From NCBI GenBank assembly GCA_008360955.1, contig LUCM01007348.1, positions 1 to 64,000 of the forward strand: a stretch of DNA of 64,000 bases. Direction: 5' to 3'. Position numbers and translations under genes: made by a program. Below are positions 35,100 through 48,734 of this stretch, piece by piece. The notes under the pieces were generated by a model. It did no database searches. It saw only the letters and a list, made by a program, of their open reading frames with translations, and was not told the origin of the DNA. The stretch comes from Fasciolopsis buskii. Taxonomy: Eukaryota; Platyhelminthes; Trematoda; Plagiorchiida; Fasciolidae. Each line of letters begins with the position of its first letter. The stretch's first letter is position 1.

Positions 35100-37690
35100 G
35101 TTGCCACTCAATCAGTGACTAAAGTACGGAACTGAAGTGTCTCATTTTTGCTCCGGTGCAACATCAGGGCGGAGGCCGTTCAAAAGAAGTCCCATTAGAT
35201 CGGCGCCTCAACCTTCTGGACTGGCCCAAGTGGTTTAACTTTAAGCACGAGCCAAACCAAACGTAGTAACAGGCTTTGATGGCGCCACTTTGGACTTCGC
35301 CATAACCAAAGAGCACTTCCAACTGTCATCTCTAGTCAATCGAGTGCAGGCTTTGGCTCTGTATCCTACTTCAAGGACGTCGCAAAACGTGCGCAGTTTA
35401 ATCCTTATTGATGCTTCTTCCATCTTACGGACATATCACCTTAGCACCTGAAAGTGGTTTGTCCTTTCCATTGTTTTCAGGCGTCAATGTCACTTTCGAT
35501 TCAAAGAGCACATACTAACCGGGACTTTTTCGCAGGAACAGTGAAACAATCGCATCAACGAAGAATGTGGGATCCGATCCGTCCGTAGAAACCATGAATA
35601 ACTCGCCAAGAATAAGGCTACCCACATTCCCGGGGGACTTCCAAATTGCAAACAATCTTCGAATACGTCATACTTGACTTCCTAATGCAAATCTAAAGTG
35701 GCGTGATTAGGCAAAATGGGAAATTCAACAGACGTAACCTGTGAACCTCCTGCAGCCTAGAGAATGGTAGGAAACACGATTCCGCTGTTGCCCACACTAT
35801 CAACCAAAACGATCGAACAACGAGTTTAACGGCATTTAGGGATATTTCCGATGCCCTCATCCTCATATCACAAAAACAAAGTGAGTTTTAATCTCCATAT
35901 GGGACGCTTACTTGTGGGAATTTATCTTCTTTCAGCACATATGACCATAGGACATTGTTTAGAACGCTGTAATATAGCAACTAATTTTTCTGTCCAGCTG
36001 GGAATTTGCAACAGATAATAATTTAGTGAATGTTCAGTAAGTACGGTCAGGCAGTCCAAAATGATGCTAATCTTTTCCAACTCTGGACCCAACCACTGCA
36101 AAAAGCCGAACATACAGGCACAGGCCCCATTGGCCTAGTGTTGAAGTCGGTATGGCACAGCCCTCATCGGGATACTTGTCAATTGCTGATGCGTACTTCG
36201 CTCTAAATTTGTTCTTTCTCGTCAGGAGATTCCTCAATTGATCCAGGCTGCTGGGTCAACTATTGGGTTTTTCTGTTCTGGGTGAAAGCAAACATCCGTC
36301 TCGAATGTTTATCCACCTTTCAAGCGGTTATGCGAAACATTTTACGTCAGTCGGTGGCTTGGCATCAAATGAATCCGCCTGGAGGATATTTCGGTTGTAG
36401 TACACCCAAGCACCTTTTCATTCTCACACAGCGAGCGGCAGACCCATACACGATAGATACTCAACGGACCACTTCAGACTCAACTTAAAGGAATTGGACT
36501 GACAAACGACTTACTTTTCACCTACGTCCGCTGCTCCAAAACCCAGGGAGCCGGCGGCAGCTTCAGCCCAAAAATTATTTCCACCTCAGTATTCTGAAGA
36601 CTACGGAAGGATACACCTTATAGACGTTTCCAGCTAAGGAAACCTCATCGTCCAGCAAGACTGTCAAACCAGGCAGAATGGAATCAGTAGTGGAGGCCGA
36701 TTCTGCGTCTATCTTCTACCCATCAACGGATTTAGTGCAAAACGTCACCGTTTCAGTGTAACCTGTGGAAGCATCTATAGCAGTATTTAGGCACTCTCAG
36801 CCTGATTCCGCTTGGCTCAACCCTGGTTGGTATAGTCACTGTGAAACGTTGCTCCCAGTATTTGAAGGACCGTTCACTATGATCAAGCCGATTGGCTATT
36901 CAGTTATAAATACGACAGTTTGCGACTTCACCGTATATATGATTAGGGGTCTTTGCGACCACGTTTCCTCGGAGGGCGGTAAAAACTTCTTGGTGTCTTA
37001 AACGATGATATCGATCGCATGGCTTCGCTTTGCATGGCTTGTGAGGAAAACATTTGTTGGCATGGTGTCCACGGCAAAAGTAAGTAATGCAGTCTTCGCT
37101 AGATTTCATATTCTTATCGCTGTTCTACACCCTTATCCAGGAACCCAGACAACCCTCTCTTGTTTGCTCACATCCGCACTTCACACATACTACCGCCTCA
37201 AAACCCAGAAAACTAATTTTTAATGCCAATTCTGATCGATCTTACCCGAATTGGGCTCTCGTTTTCATATTTACCGAAAGTGACTTTGATGAATCACATA
37301 CAAGCGAGCCTGTGGTACCGCAAATCAACGCAAACCGCGAAACCGCGTCCCTCGACCTGGCCAGCGAGACTCATTCGCGGGCATAAAACGAGATATCACA
37401 AACAACGCAGCCCTAATATTATTGATGGAATTGAGGTTGTCCAGATGTTCCAGTTTTTCCGAAGCATCTGATTAACAATGCGGTTCATTAGCATAAGTCA
37501 TGAAAATTCGGGATTTTGCCCGACGGCCCTGGGATCTGTATTGTCCAGCATTGCTCGGACGATAAGGCAACGGTGACCAAACAGTTCCCCCAGGATCTTC
37601 CTGGCCCGCTGATAATCTTCACGAGGACACATTATGAAAACTTGAACGGCCTTCTTAGAGTTCCTGCCGCAGTGCCGAGAAAAATACATT
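35100..37690 (-). mobile_element. BEL/Pao LTR retrotransposon relic
   Basis: Minus-strand domains occur in BEL/Pao order. A gag-like region (37689-37498) reads FIMCPREDYQRARKILGEL and LIVRAML. A zinc-knuckle-like region (37109-36900) reads CITYFCRGHHANKC then CDRYHRLRH. The pre-RT segment near 36220-36160 reads KYASAIDKYPDEG. An RNase H segment (35423-35241) reads CSLVMAKSKVAPSKPVTTF, which matches the family signature. The RT core itself is badly eroded and no LTR pair was found. All frames are broken. Confidence 0.7.
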
Positions 37691-37875
37691 GATCTTTAGT
37701 TCTGGTCAAATGCATATGAAGGTATCTGCTCATGAACTGCCGAAGAACAAAACAGTGAAGAGAAGATCCACAAAATCAAGACATTTTATTTTTAGGTGAA
37801 ATCGCAGTGGCGAATAAAGTTCGTAATACGTCACTGCACAACCTCTCTCCGGCAGCCCAAAATTCAGTCGGCAAA

Positions 37876-38190
37876 TCACATGAATTTCATTTCTTGGGCC
37901 TCATCCAAAGCGGGCAGTCGAAATTCGACATCACTTTCTACGATCGTGCCCATCACTTTTCCAGAAATGCTATTCGTTCCCACTTCTCTCAGGGAAGCAG
38001 CTTTCCGTCGTCTGACTTCTAGAGTTCCAATTTGCTTCTTCTGCCTCAGTTTCCAGTTAAGCATGTTAAACATCCAACGCAGCATAAACGTAACACTTCT
38101 CCAAATTCAACCATAAGCACAAAATTGGGATGAACTTACCAGGAAGAAGGGATGAGGCAACATCGTCCTCCACCAAATCTAAAATCATTG
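37876..38190 (-). CDS. Possible exon pair, unrecognised
   Basis: On the minus strand a frame near 38190-38140 ends at a strong donor (TTCCTG|GTAAGT). About 90 bp on, a second frame reads KKQIGTLEVRRRKAASLRE, GKVMGTIVESDVEFRLP and ends EAQEMKFM. The two can be joined in phase only through a weak acceptor at CTGAG. The second block looks protein-like but has no known motif. It may instead belong to the 5' end of the BEL/Pao relic. Confidence 0.2.
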
Positions 38191-38199
38191 CCTGCAGGG

Positions 38200-39720
38200 A
38201 CATGTTCAATCAGAGCAATGAAGCACAATCAAACATCAAAGGGCCAAAAAGGCAAATGCCAGTTCTCAGTTCACAGAAGACAATCGGGGAGGATAAATCT
38301 CAAATTCTTCCACAGTTCATCTTTGGTCCTCAAAAAAATAACTTTCGTCCACCAGAAATAACAGAGCATATATCCAAAATACTTATACGGCCACCCAAAA
38401 GGAAAAGTACACACGTGCAGCATTCAGCCGAACCAACCTGTAATTCCACAATTCAGCGACGTCTACAAGCTTTGATTATGCGACCAAATAGGCGAATAAT
38501 CAGGATGGTATTTGTTTACTACGGTATCCATATTGGTACGACGGTACGTGAAGTATGAGCACAACTGACTACTCTCCTTTGTAGGCAGGACTTATCCTTG
38601 AGTAAATGCAAGAGCAATAAAAACAATGCCTAACCAACCAAAAGCTAGGAGAAACCGACAGAAGCTTTTTCATGATTATCTACAAATCGGTGGGTGGGGA
38701 CATAGACTAAAGAAATAGTGAATCGTTCAAAGGTCCTCGTTAGCGTTGTTCTTGTTAACCATCAGAAACATGCAGTCAGCCACCTCCCTAACGCCGGCTA
38801 CCGAAAACCGTTGACTATCGGGACCCGAAGTATTTGCTGATATGCACAGGGCACCCCTAGGGCCTCATTTTGTAAGGACTTCTTGGGCGTGGCCCCTGAA
38901 TCTAGCAAATGGTCATATATGAGACCGAACAAAGCATTACAAAGACCATCTCTTGGTAGGGAGCATTAAGGATAAATGGACAAGTGTCAATGAAAAACGA
39001 TTATCTAACCAACTTTTCACATGCAGGTGAGCACATTCATGCAAAGGCCAAAACGGAGGTACTTGAAAATTTAGGCCATTGCTTTGCATAAGCAACTTGC
39101 TCAACAGATGCTCCAATGAAATCGTCGGGGAACAACGACGACGGCAAAGAGATGTGGCCTCAAAACCCAGAGCGGGAAAGCGATTGTCTTTGTGCACCCG
39201 GTCCACGCCGCGTCAGGGCCCTCCAGGTTTTTCATGATGACCTAAGGTACTAAACCCACTTCAGCTATACCCACAGCGACCATGTGTCCGGTATTGTGCA
39301 GAAACTAGAACAGACAGAGTAAGAACAATTTGTACCTGCGTGGCACCCAAATCATTAGCCCCAGCACCAAATCCGATGCTGCATTCAACCTTAAATAATC
39401 GTCACAGACAAATGTGGAAGGCATAAACAATAGCGAATGCTTTGTACCCCAGGTCATATTTGTAGACTGAGAGCACAATCGGTAGCAAAATTACATGCGG
39501 AGAATTTGAAATCGATGTTGACTTTTCGGGTATTCACGAATTGTCCAGCTCCACGAAACGGCGGTGTTTTGCGGGCGTCCAAATCTTTGGACGCAACTCG
39601 TTCACCCGCAATAACTGCTCAATGCAAACTGCTCACCCCGCGACAGCTGTTAAAGATCCTCGTTAAATGCCAGCTGTTGGCAGCTGGCAAATTGGCTAAA
39701 AGATCATAAATCAGAAGGAG
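38200..39720. other. Unassigned stretch with weak open frames
   Basis: The plus-strand frame 38130-38558 (142 codons) and minus-strand frame 39206-38937 (89 codons) are open but motif-free. A perfect 9 bp inverted repeat, GCGTCCAAA-TC-TTTGGACGC, lies near 39575. No gene is supported. Confidence 0.3.
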
Positions 39721-39724
39721 CGAT

Positions 39725-40400
39725 GCTAGGGGGATATAGGTGATATCATTTTTTCAGAAAAATAAAAACGCCTAATTAGCATGCCAAGCTCGTATAATGC
39801 GGTGGCTGCCATTGTGAAATTGACTTTTTCGTGTTTATTTTTGTTTTTGTTCCAAAATTGGAAATATATATCTGGCCCATGACTGAAAAAATTAAGTACA
39901 CATACGTATATATACAAACGTGTGTGCACTATGGTGGTATTAGATTTATGCACATTTTTGCTCCATAATCGAATTATATATGTATTTACACATGTTAATG
40001 CATAAATGTGTTTGATATATGTGCATAGTAGAAGCGTATATAAATATATGTATTTCAGTCTTCTCCATAATGGAACGGCATATGTACAATTGTCTGGTAA
40101 ATTATTTTATTTTATTTCCCTATGTTTTTTTGTTTTCCCTAAAATGGAAATACATTTACACACATGTGTTGGTCTCATGTGGGAAATCAGTATAAAATTA
40201 TAGAAGGTTGCCCCATAACGGCAATATACATTATTAAAGAAATATTTGCCTATCTATACAACGGTTTCCCACACAATTTTGTATAAATTGTTTTCTTGTT
40301 TCACACGCAATCTGAAAATATATGCATATATCTGTTAGCCCCTTAATCGTATGGTGCATGTATTATTACACTTTTCCCCTTGTTCATACGTTAACTGACC
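39725..40400. repeat. AT-rich degenerate tandem-like repeat
   Basis: A motif of the form CC(A/T)(A/T)AA(T/C)(G/C)GAAATATAT recurs at about 39853, 39961, 40064, 40137, 40211 and 40340, separated by TA/TG-rich spacers with ACATGT and ATATGT words. Spacing is near 105 bp in the first part and near 74 bp later. The region is much more AT-rich than its surroundings. It looks like an old, diverged minisatellite. Confidence 0.5.
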
Positions 40401-41031
40401 GCCGGTAAAAATTGTAAGCCCCTTCTGGCAACCCCAGACCTATCTCTATCCCCGCCTATCTGTATGTAGACAAATATGGCCAACGACACCTATAAACAAC
40501 TCTAGACCTACCGAAGCGTAAGCCTGCATCAGCATACATTTCTAACATTTCCATGCTTACGGTTGACTAATTATGCAATCTATCAATAAATTAGGAAGCA
40601 CCGAAACCCCACCTTTTTGCGCACGTGAAAGAGGACTCACACACCGACAACCTAGTGCACAAGATGAAGACACCACACAAATAAACGATCTTGGAAATCG
40701 GTACTAGTAATCAGATAGTGGTGGCCCCGAACGGGCCGTGGTGGCCTTCACGTCAATCCAATCTCTCCCGCGGTCCTTATGCCTACCACTTCCGTCGTCT
40801 TCCGTGGGCCTCCGGGGTCCTCTTCTTGTGTCCTACGTGGCCTTGGGCTCTTTTCAGGTCCACCTTTAATGGAGATGGTGAAGGTCAATGAAATGCCCCG
40901 TCTACTTGTTGAAAGACATCATGTGCCTGGATATGCTACCTAAGTTTTGCTGACAGGCACTGCACACAGACGTACACCTCTCGGCCCAAGTATTTGACGC
41001 AATGGGAGTGAATCCAACGTTGGCCTATGTC

Positions 41032-41856
41032 TCATTGCATCCATTCAGTTGTATCATCCGAATCCACCATGTGCTGTTCCTGTATACAGACAACGGATAG
41101 GTTCTGCGTAAGGGTTGAAAGTGGTGGCCCAGATTTCCTACGTGTCTTCAACTTTTGCGGTCTGTAGCCAGGAGACGTCATGACTGCTTGCTTCCTAAGG
41201 TTTATTAACTGTAAGGAATCACCAGAAAGCTGTGCATCAACGTCGTCTGTCTCCCTGGGAGAAGCGGAGGACTTAAACTTAAACTATGTAGGCACCTCTA
41301 CGGATGAAGACGTACTGGGAATAAGTTCAATCGGCTTCCTAATTTTGCGTGTCTCATCACTGCTAACGAGTTTACCGACGACTGCTCCGATTTCATCGTG
41401 ATTCTCTGTGGGTTCTACGGTGAATTCTCTACCTGCCCCTATGCGCGTAACGATATCACGCAGTTGCTCTAACAAACGCCTTGACGTTCCTTCACTTACG
41501 CTCAATGAACACACGTAAATGTTCTGGCAAGCGTCAGCAAAGAGATACAGTTTACCTACCATACTGATAGGTAAATGTTCCTCTGCTACTCCACTCTCCT
41601 TCTCGGATGAGGGTGATGGGCGTGTGTAGCCCTCACCTTGATAGCCCCACCGGCCTACTGGAAGTCTACTGGTATCTTACCTAGGGAAAGAGCACACACG
41701 CATCATGTGGCTGCATGGTAACAGTCACTGGTTCCGGAAAGTACACGTGCTGAAAGCCCAATAATACACGTGCACAGCAGAACCTCGAACTATCAAACTC
41801 CCAAGCCCCACTAATGTGCTTCAAGTTGTCCCTCAATGGCATTCCTGGCAAGCTGG
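41032..41856 (-). CDS. Unrecognised multi-exon gene, last three exons
   Basis: Minus-strand exons are proposed at 41856-41698, 41657-41296 and 41250-41032, with introns of 40 and 45 bp. The middle exon is open for 120 codons and reads GRWGYQGEGYTRP, then GKLYLFADACQNIYVC, RRLLEQLRDIVTRIG and GAVVGKLVSSDE. The last exon reads DAQLSGDSLQLINLRKQ, GYRPQKLKTRRKSGPP and ends DTTEWMQ before TGA at 41034-41032. Joins are phase-consistent, and intron sizes match those of the UTP15-like gene. The donors (GTGTGC, GTGCCT) are weak, so exact borders are uncertain. I do not recognise the family. Upstream exons are not identified. Confidence 0.5.
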
Positions 41857-42904
41857 CTGATTTTAATTGTGACAATTATAAAATGATCTCAGCAGAATTT
41901 GCCGAAGAACCAGAAATCATATTCAAACTCTGAAAAACTGGAATAAAATGAACGAACAAAACATGAGAAATTTTTTGAATCATCTTTGGAGGAAGGAGTC
42001 GCGCCCGGACGAACAGCCATGGCGGCCACGAGAGCCCAAATGGCGTGGTTTCCGGTATGACATACTTATACCCACAATCGTCGGTATAAACAATAAGCAG
42101 GTCAATGAGATTAATGTTTTTACAACTTCTGATAAATACACACTGATATCCTAATTTCATTTTCCTAACAAACCTCATTTGGCTTCACAGGAGCGACTTT
42201 TCAAGGTGGAGATGTCTTCACAACCGACCTCTCGACCCTACCACTTTGCGTTTATTGTGCATGTCGTGGGCCGCTATATGCACACAGAGGACTGACGTGG
42301 GTCGATGACGCCAATGTTAGGTCCAGAGTGTTAAAATAGACGAAACTGGACATCGTAGAGCGAACAGCGTGTGAGAAGAAAGGAAACGCCCTATAAAAAG
42401 GAACAGAAGAGTTATAGGCGATTTCTGGCGGAATGCATAATCTAGAATATCGGAATCACTGTTCATTTAGACAGTTGGAGACGGTGGCTTAGGATAATAA
42501 TTTTGTGGTCACATTTCTATTTTCAGAGGTTTGTTCGTGATCAGCTCTGATTTTCTGATTTTCACCTGGGTCCAATGGTGGAGATGGAGTCAGGAAAGGA
42601 ATGGGCACGTGGCTCAAATACGGCAGGGTCTGGTGGGCTCTTGTCAGAAGCTGTATTCAGATGCCACAGTTTTACTCCAAACTTGGCAGGCCGGGATGAA
42701 TGTTCATGGAAGATGATGGTCTCCAGCGGATTTGATCAACGGCGTTCAGGTGTATGCAACTTGGCAACAAATTAAATGCCAATAAAGATTTTTCCCTGTG
42801 AGTTCCATACTTCACCAAAATTTTTGGTCAGAAGAGCTTTGGGATGGAGCAAAAGGAAGTCAGACCCAAAAAGTGCACGTGGAGCACTGGGATTTGAGGG
42901 CTGT

Positions 42905-43095
42905 TTCCACAACAGGGCTAGTGGGTGGGGCTGACTGAGTGCTGGTCACCCAACCTGAAAAACACCGTTAAGAGTGAACGCAGGAGTTGTATCAGCCAAC
43001 CTAGTTGCACCCGCACATCGCTGCAGCCGAGCTGTCCGCCCGACGTGCGCCGACCAAAGCAGTGGATTTGACAGCGTCCCGCACTATTGTGACAA
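42905..43095 (+). repeat. Dispersed repeat X, copy 2
   Basis: Contains GTGGGGCTGACTGAGTGCTGG, GAACGCAGGAG, CAACCTAGTTGCACCCGCAC and GCTGCAGCCGAGC in the same order as the copy at 27030. Substitutions are scattered. No coding function is visible. Confidence 0.6.
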
Positions 43096-43169
43096 CGCCA
43101 GTGTTCTCAGAAATGGATGAAAGAATGCGAATTTAGTGTTGGTGAGATGAGCCTTATACCAGGTTTCAC

Positions 43170-46100
43170 ATGGTGGATAATCCAAGCTGGAAGGTACCCG
43201 CGGTATCCACAGTGGGAGGCCATTGTATATAATCAAGCAGATTTTGACGGCCAGGAGCGAAAAAAGGATTGAGCAGGTCTTGCTTTATCTTCATCTGGTC
43301 AAATACCGCTTTTAGCGCCCTGGTTAGACAACCTATTTGCAGAAACAACGAAAAACCTCTGGACCTGGCAAAGCCCCGCTGGAGTTTAGCGAGTTAAATG
43401 TTAATTCTGTCGCAACAAGTTCTTTCACGGGGCATACGCAAGGTTTGAGGCGAAGTAATTTTATCAAGGCACTTGTGCAGGCTAGAATATCACTGGCTAG
43501 TTGCCACTTGCACTTCTCGTGTCAGAACGGAGTCCCAATTCGGGTTTCGGACTATAATTGGTAAACGATTTCAATCCGCGCTGAAGCACGGCCTTGCGCT
43601 TAGTAAGTAGTATCTATTCAGGAAGGGCAGTATAAATGGGCAGCCAACAGGCAGATGATCACATCGGATTAAACTAGCTTCAGTAAACGTTTGAACGTGT
43701 GTTAAGCCTATCGTAAATATCAGGTCAAGAATATTGCTGTTCCTTGTGGGGTCGGTTGCATTTTCGGTCCAACCACCCTGATGAGCAAGTAATTTGGCGT
43801 AGAAAGCGTGGACCAGCATATGCCGGATGCATTGAAATCCCTAGCTATCAGTTTGGGAGTTGGTAGGCCCGAAGCAGTATTCATTCGTCCAGCTATCATC
43901 AGAAGTCATTTTGAAGAGAACTTCGGGGGCAGTGGACGCATCCAATCAGAAGGCCTTGGTTTCCAATCTCGGCTCTAACCCAAACAGCATCCTTTATGGT
44001 GTTCAGCTTGGGATCCTGACACAATGTGGTTGGAATGGATTCCCCGGCATGGACGCTGGGTTTGACGGCTCTTCTTGAAGGATTTGCAACTAGGAAGGTT
44101 CATGGCAGTTTCCGAGGTGTGATCATTCATCCACGTCTCAATGATTAATATGAAATCAAAATTTGACCAGCGTATGAGAAAACGGATACAATAAATGTTT
44201 GTTAGCGTGGAATGAGCATTTACTAAAAGTAGCGAGAAGTTACGGGGAGGGCCATTGCCAGTGACTAATGTCATGGTTGGTGAGGCTAGCTTACTCGTTC
44301 GTTGCAGTTCTTGAGGAGAACCATCACCTTTACTCACAAATATGGTTTCATAATTTTTCTGCTTCTAACTTATGGCCTCTCTTAAGTTGGAGGGTGTTTA
44401 TTAAGCTGCTTGGAGGAGGATCGTCCCGAAACAGCAAATTGAGGTGGACGGTGGATGATCCGTCAGGCAAATTGAGCAAGACATCGGTTTGATAGATTAG
44501 TTTTGGGGCAGGGTAATTTAACCCAGGGTCACTACATTCAGCCTCCGGGGAAGCTTTCCTCATGGCCGTGTTTTCCAACCCGCTTTAGAGTACATAAGGT
44601 GGGTAAAGTGGGACGTATGCAAAGGAGGTAGTGCAGGAGGGTGTAGGTCGTGGAGAAAAAAAGGGGTTGCCATAAACGGGATAGTGTTTTGGGGTAGAGT
44701 CTTAGTTGTGTTTAACGAAGATGCCGGTAGGCGGGAAATGCCAGTGGGTTTTGCTCACAGCATATAAGGCTGCCAGGTTGGAAGTAAACTTCATTCCACC
44801 TTATGTTGGTTGGTACCAATGGTGGTGACAGTTGGGATAAGTGTAACGAGACGGGTTAGTGCCTGATGGTATCCATGAAAGGTGGCGGGTTGATAAGTGT
44901 TCGGCCAAATGGCTGTCCACGTACAGGAAGCTGGGCAACTGTTGTAGGGTATGTTGGGGTAATAACCGGTTAACCTGGGGCTCGGGTCAGCCTTTTACGC
45001 CTTGGTATCTCGACTGTTCTGGGGTTAATCGGCCTATTCAGTGTGAAAATGCTAGTCACAGGAAAAGCGATACGTAGTTGCGTATTGGGGGTGCGCATTG
45101 TGGCCTCTTTGTAATCGTTTGCAAAATTGACATCCATTTTGAAGGAAAATTTGGGGTATGCCGGGTGGGTTGAATTCCAAGTTTGAAGGCGGCAATGTGA
45201 CTTGTTTTAGGGTTCACGGACAGCATATGCATGCTTGACGTCATAAACATACCGGCTGCATCGTTTGCAGACTTCTGCCGGAGCTTTGAATAAAGAATTT
45301 TTGAGGGCTACAGTGGTGATTTGCGTCCTGACGTGGATGGCAAAAGGTGCAATTTTTCGCTTGCTGGTTGAAGTGGATGTGCACAGCAAATTATCTAAAT
45401 CTACTTCATATTTCATAGAGTTTGGGGTTTGGAAATCCCGGATTTAGGTTCTGTGTTTCGGTGGAGGGCAGGAAAACCAAATGGTCCATATTCTACAAGG
45501 TTGGGATGGCGCTCCTTTTCGGAGACCAGGTACCTCCCGCTAGAGCGGAGTTTTGTCCACCGATAGTTGTGTATAGGGTATTAATAGCAATGGTATCTTT
45601 CTTGCAAATAAACTCACGGTCGATTTTCCCGTCCTGGAATTGTATTAGGGGCGGACAGGATTTCTTCTGGATCTTTTTCCGAAATCTCACACGATGACTA
45701 GGCTAATGAGCCATGTTACACACGTTCAGTGTAGTTTGTTTGACCTTCTCTAGTGGTTGGCGGTCTGGGACATTATATATTATAACACTTATGGTGTGTC
45801 TGATAATCCTAACTGATTCGGTCGAAACTGAGTCAATGAATCTACTAGCCCCTGTAACGTCGTTTAAGGTTGCACTTGACGATGGATCGATGAGACGGGA
45901 GAGTGAATCAAGTTTGGTGAGCGCTGCCTCCGCTGAAGTCAGCTGAGTAACAGCGCTGATCAGTCGTTTCCCCAAGTCTTAGAATCTCTTAATTATTTCA
46001 TAAAATACATCAACAAGCTTTACCGGGCAGTTGCCTGTACGCGATTTAGGTGGGGATCGTGGCCCGCCTAATCTTTTGGTAGCAATGTTTACACGGTTTT

Positions 46101-46200
46101 CCTGAGGCACGATGTTAAAAACCGATTTGAATGAGAAAGGGACAAAATAAAGTATAGAAAAAATATGCAGAAAAATTTGGGAAATTTTTCTGAACAAAAC
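43170..46200 (-). mobile_element. CR1-type LINE, 5' half with ORF1 and endonuclease
   Basis: The minus strand begins near 46200. ORF1-like frames (45975-45493) read SVIIYNVPDRQPLEKVKQ and KKIQKKSCPPLIQF, reminiscent of the RNA-binding region of ORF1 proteins, and 45416-45207 adds CTSTSTSKRK and CKRCSRYVYD. The endonuclease follows at 44337-43571 with NFSLLLVNAHSTLTNIY, NFDFILIIETWMND, NATDPTRNSNILDLIF and CDHLPVGCPF. Sequence toward 43170 corresponds to the post-endonuclease linker. The RT is missing, so the element is truncated at the 3' side. Confidence 0.75.
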
Positions 46201-48700
46201 GCAGGACTTTCTAAGAAACGCACTTCGGGTAGCGCTAGGAAAGCGAATTCAGCAAAATTTCATGCCGCGTGCTGATTCATCACAACTTTGCTGTGATGAC
46301 GACCTAGCAAAGTGAGGGCATGGGTGGAGAGTGCACTGCACATCAGCAGCAGGTTGAGACTCACTAGTAGCGTCGCCACCCTGGGGTCTGAGGGATCAAT
46401 CGGTCATAACGCTTAAGGTGGTGCACACCGCTGTATCGTCGCGACCAACGGCAACCAACCAGTGGAATATAGGTGGGAGAGGTTTGTCACGTATGAGAAG
46501 GTTATCAGCTCACGTCCATGGTCCGTGCCATCATGCGTCGACAAACACTGGGCAGGAGTCAAAGAAACTCTAACTAAGGCCAAGCACTCGTTCGTGACTT
46601 CATCAAACACGGGAGCCTCAAAACCCAAGCCAAAACTGTACATTCATGCGTTAAAATCTTCGATAAGAAGATGACTGCAAGGAACTTCTATCATCTAGCA
46701 GAAACTGTGCAGCCTTGTGGCGGTTTTATCCTCACGAACAGCCTGTAAAACGCCCAGCGTGGGCGAGACATTAAAGGACACCAGACGCAATTCCTAAAAT
46801 GTTTCGTAGGGTATTACGGGCATACGCAGATCAGATGGCAAAACAGCATAGCGAGGCTGGAGAGGTCACTGTACTGGCGGTCTAATACTATTCGTTGTGC
46901 GCTCTTTGGGGACCAAAGACGGCGAATGATGAATGCGCGACATCTGGAAAAGAAGACTTATCCCACGGAAAGCCGAATTAATTAGCTTCTCGAGCTGAGG
47001 GGCACGGTGAGCATTGAACATGCTGAAAGCACGGAAATCAGTGCGCCCCGACAAAAATTGGCCCATCCCTCTCCAGCGGTAGACATCATCTAGCAAGTCT
47101 GCATCATGATCTACCTAGCCATCCCTAGCAGGCGGGCCGAATTCCTGAAGAATGGAAGAGGTATTTGGTCAAGCCAATCTGGAAGTCCGAAAATCGGGCG
47201 CAAACCTCGGAAATGTCACCCATCTGCGCTGGGATCGATAATTTCAAAATCCTCGAGAAGCTACAGTAGCCTCACTAAATAACAAACGGCAATTCCATGC
47301 GAGAAGTGCAGCGGAAACGGAAGAAGCGGAATCAATAAGGAAAAGGACGAAGGTGGGCCCGACGCTAGAAAACTTACTGCCCAAATATGCAAATGGGAAA
47401 CTACAAGGTACGTGCTGGGATGAAGATACGGAACAAAAACTGAAATGGAGGGACTACAGTCGAAACAAAAAGACCACTTATGTTACTGACAGAAAAATCA
47501 GGAGCACAAAATAAATTAAGGAAAAAAAGAGGAGAGCGATGCTGGGCTGATCAAAAACAAAGTGCAAAAAAGAGAGAAAAGAAAGCGAGTGAAACAGGCC
47601 AGGGGCACTTTTGACGCGTGCGTTTACACAAGCGCAGGCCAAACAAACATGCAGCATCCATGTGCTCACGAGCACAGCGTGTCTCGGCAGATCACTTTCC
47701 GGACGTTCCGCGGATGAGAAGCCGCTCGACATCCGGTTAAGCGACCAGCAGGAGACGCCTGCTTTCCTAGAGCCGGGCCATCCATCCCCCACTCACTGCC
47801 AGCCTCCTCCAATTCTCTCCATTCTCCGCCACTTACAGTCCCGATTCTGTACTTATTCCCGCTCCTATGTCTCCGGTTTTATCAAGTACATGTCAACCTT
47901 AATCCAGAATAACGGAAACGGTTTGTATGGGATGCGATGCACCGTGGAATCGTCGCAAAGCAACTGTCGGCTAGCTACTTATGGCCAGAGTGTTGGCGGC
48001 GTTTATCGAAAAAATTGATTGCTGGCAAATGCCTAACCTGAAGCGGGAAACGCTTTCTGTCCTTTTCATTTAGGTTTCATAACTTGTCCTATGGGAGCTT
48101 TTCAACCGAATAATAAGGCAAAGGCAAATCTCATCAGCACAGGTACTTCAAAAACATCGGCCTGATACTGTCTCCTAAATCCAGTCCACACGAACAATCT
48201 GGATGCAGTATATCTGTAGAAGTCAGCCGTCCTGTGGAGACATTTACTGGTTGAGTTGTGGTCTGTTGTATGCGGCAGGATATTTCTCGGGCGGTAGTGC
48301 GTTGGACCGGAGACAGGAAGGACAGATAACTTGAAAGGCCTGAATAAAAGCCAGTGGATATACCCGAAGCCCATGCTAGACTGGACTACTGGACGAACTT
48401 ATTTGTTGATGCTGTTTGTCCGTTCCCCCATCCATTGTCCACGTTTTCACACTTCGTGCCACGTGACAAATACGGTTCTCTTCCAGGTGCTATTCCTATT
48501 GCCAAACCAGACGACCTCTAGAGGAGTCTGACTTGCCAACCGTGTCAAATTTTTCACAGACGGGTTGCGTGAAATAGGGTTGATGGACCATCAAATCTCG
48601 GAAATCCCGGTAAACTGAACTGAACAAAACCGACCTGAAAATTCAAGGTCACCTGCCTGAATAGCACCAAACGCTGGGCATCTCGTAGGCCGCCGTGCTT
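46201..48700. other. Unassigned stretch, possible eroded RT
   Basis: The plus strand near 47140-47260 reads EEWKRYLVKPIWKSENR-like sequence, vaguely similar to the start of R1/Jockey-type RT domains, but too eroded to assign. Frames at 47478-48018 on both strands are motif-free. No host gene is supported. Confidence 0.25.
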
Positions 48701-48734
48701 GTGTAACGCGAGAGTTGTGAGGGTTCATGTTAGA

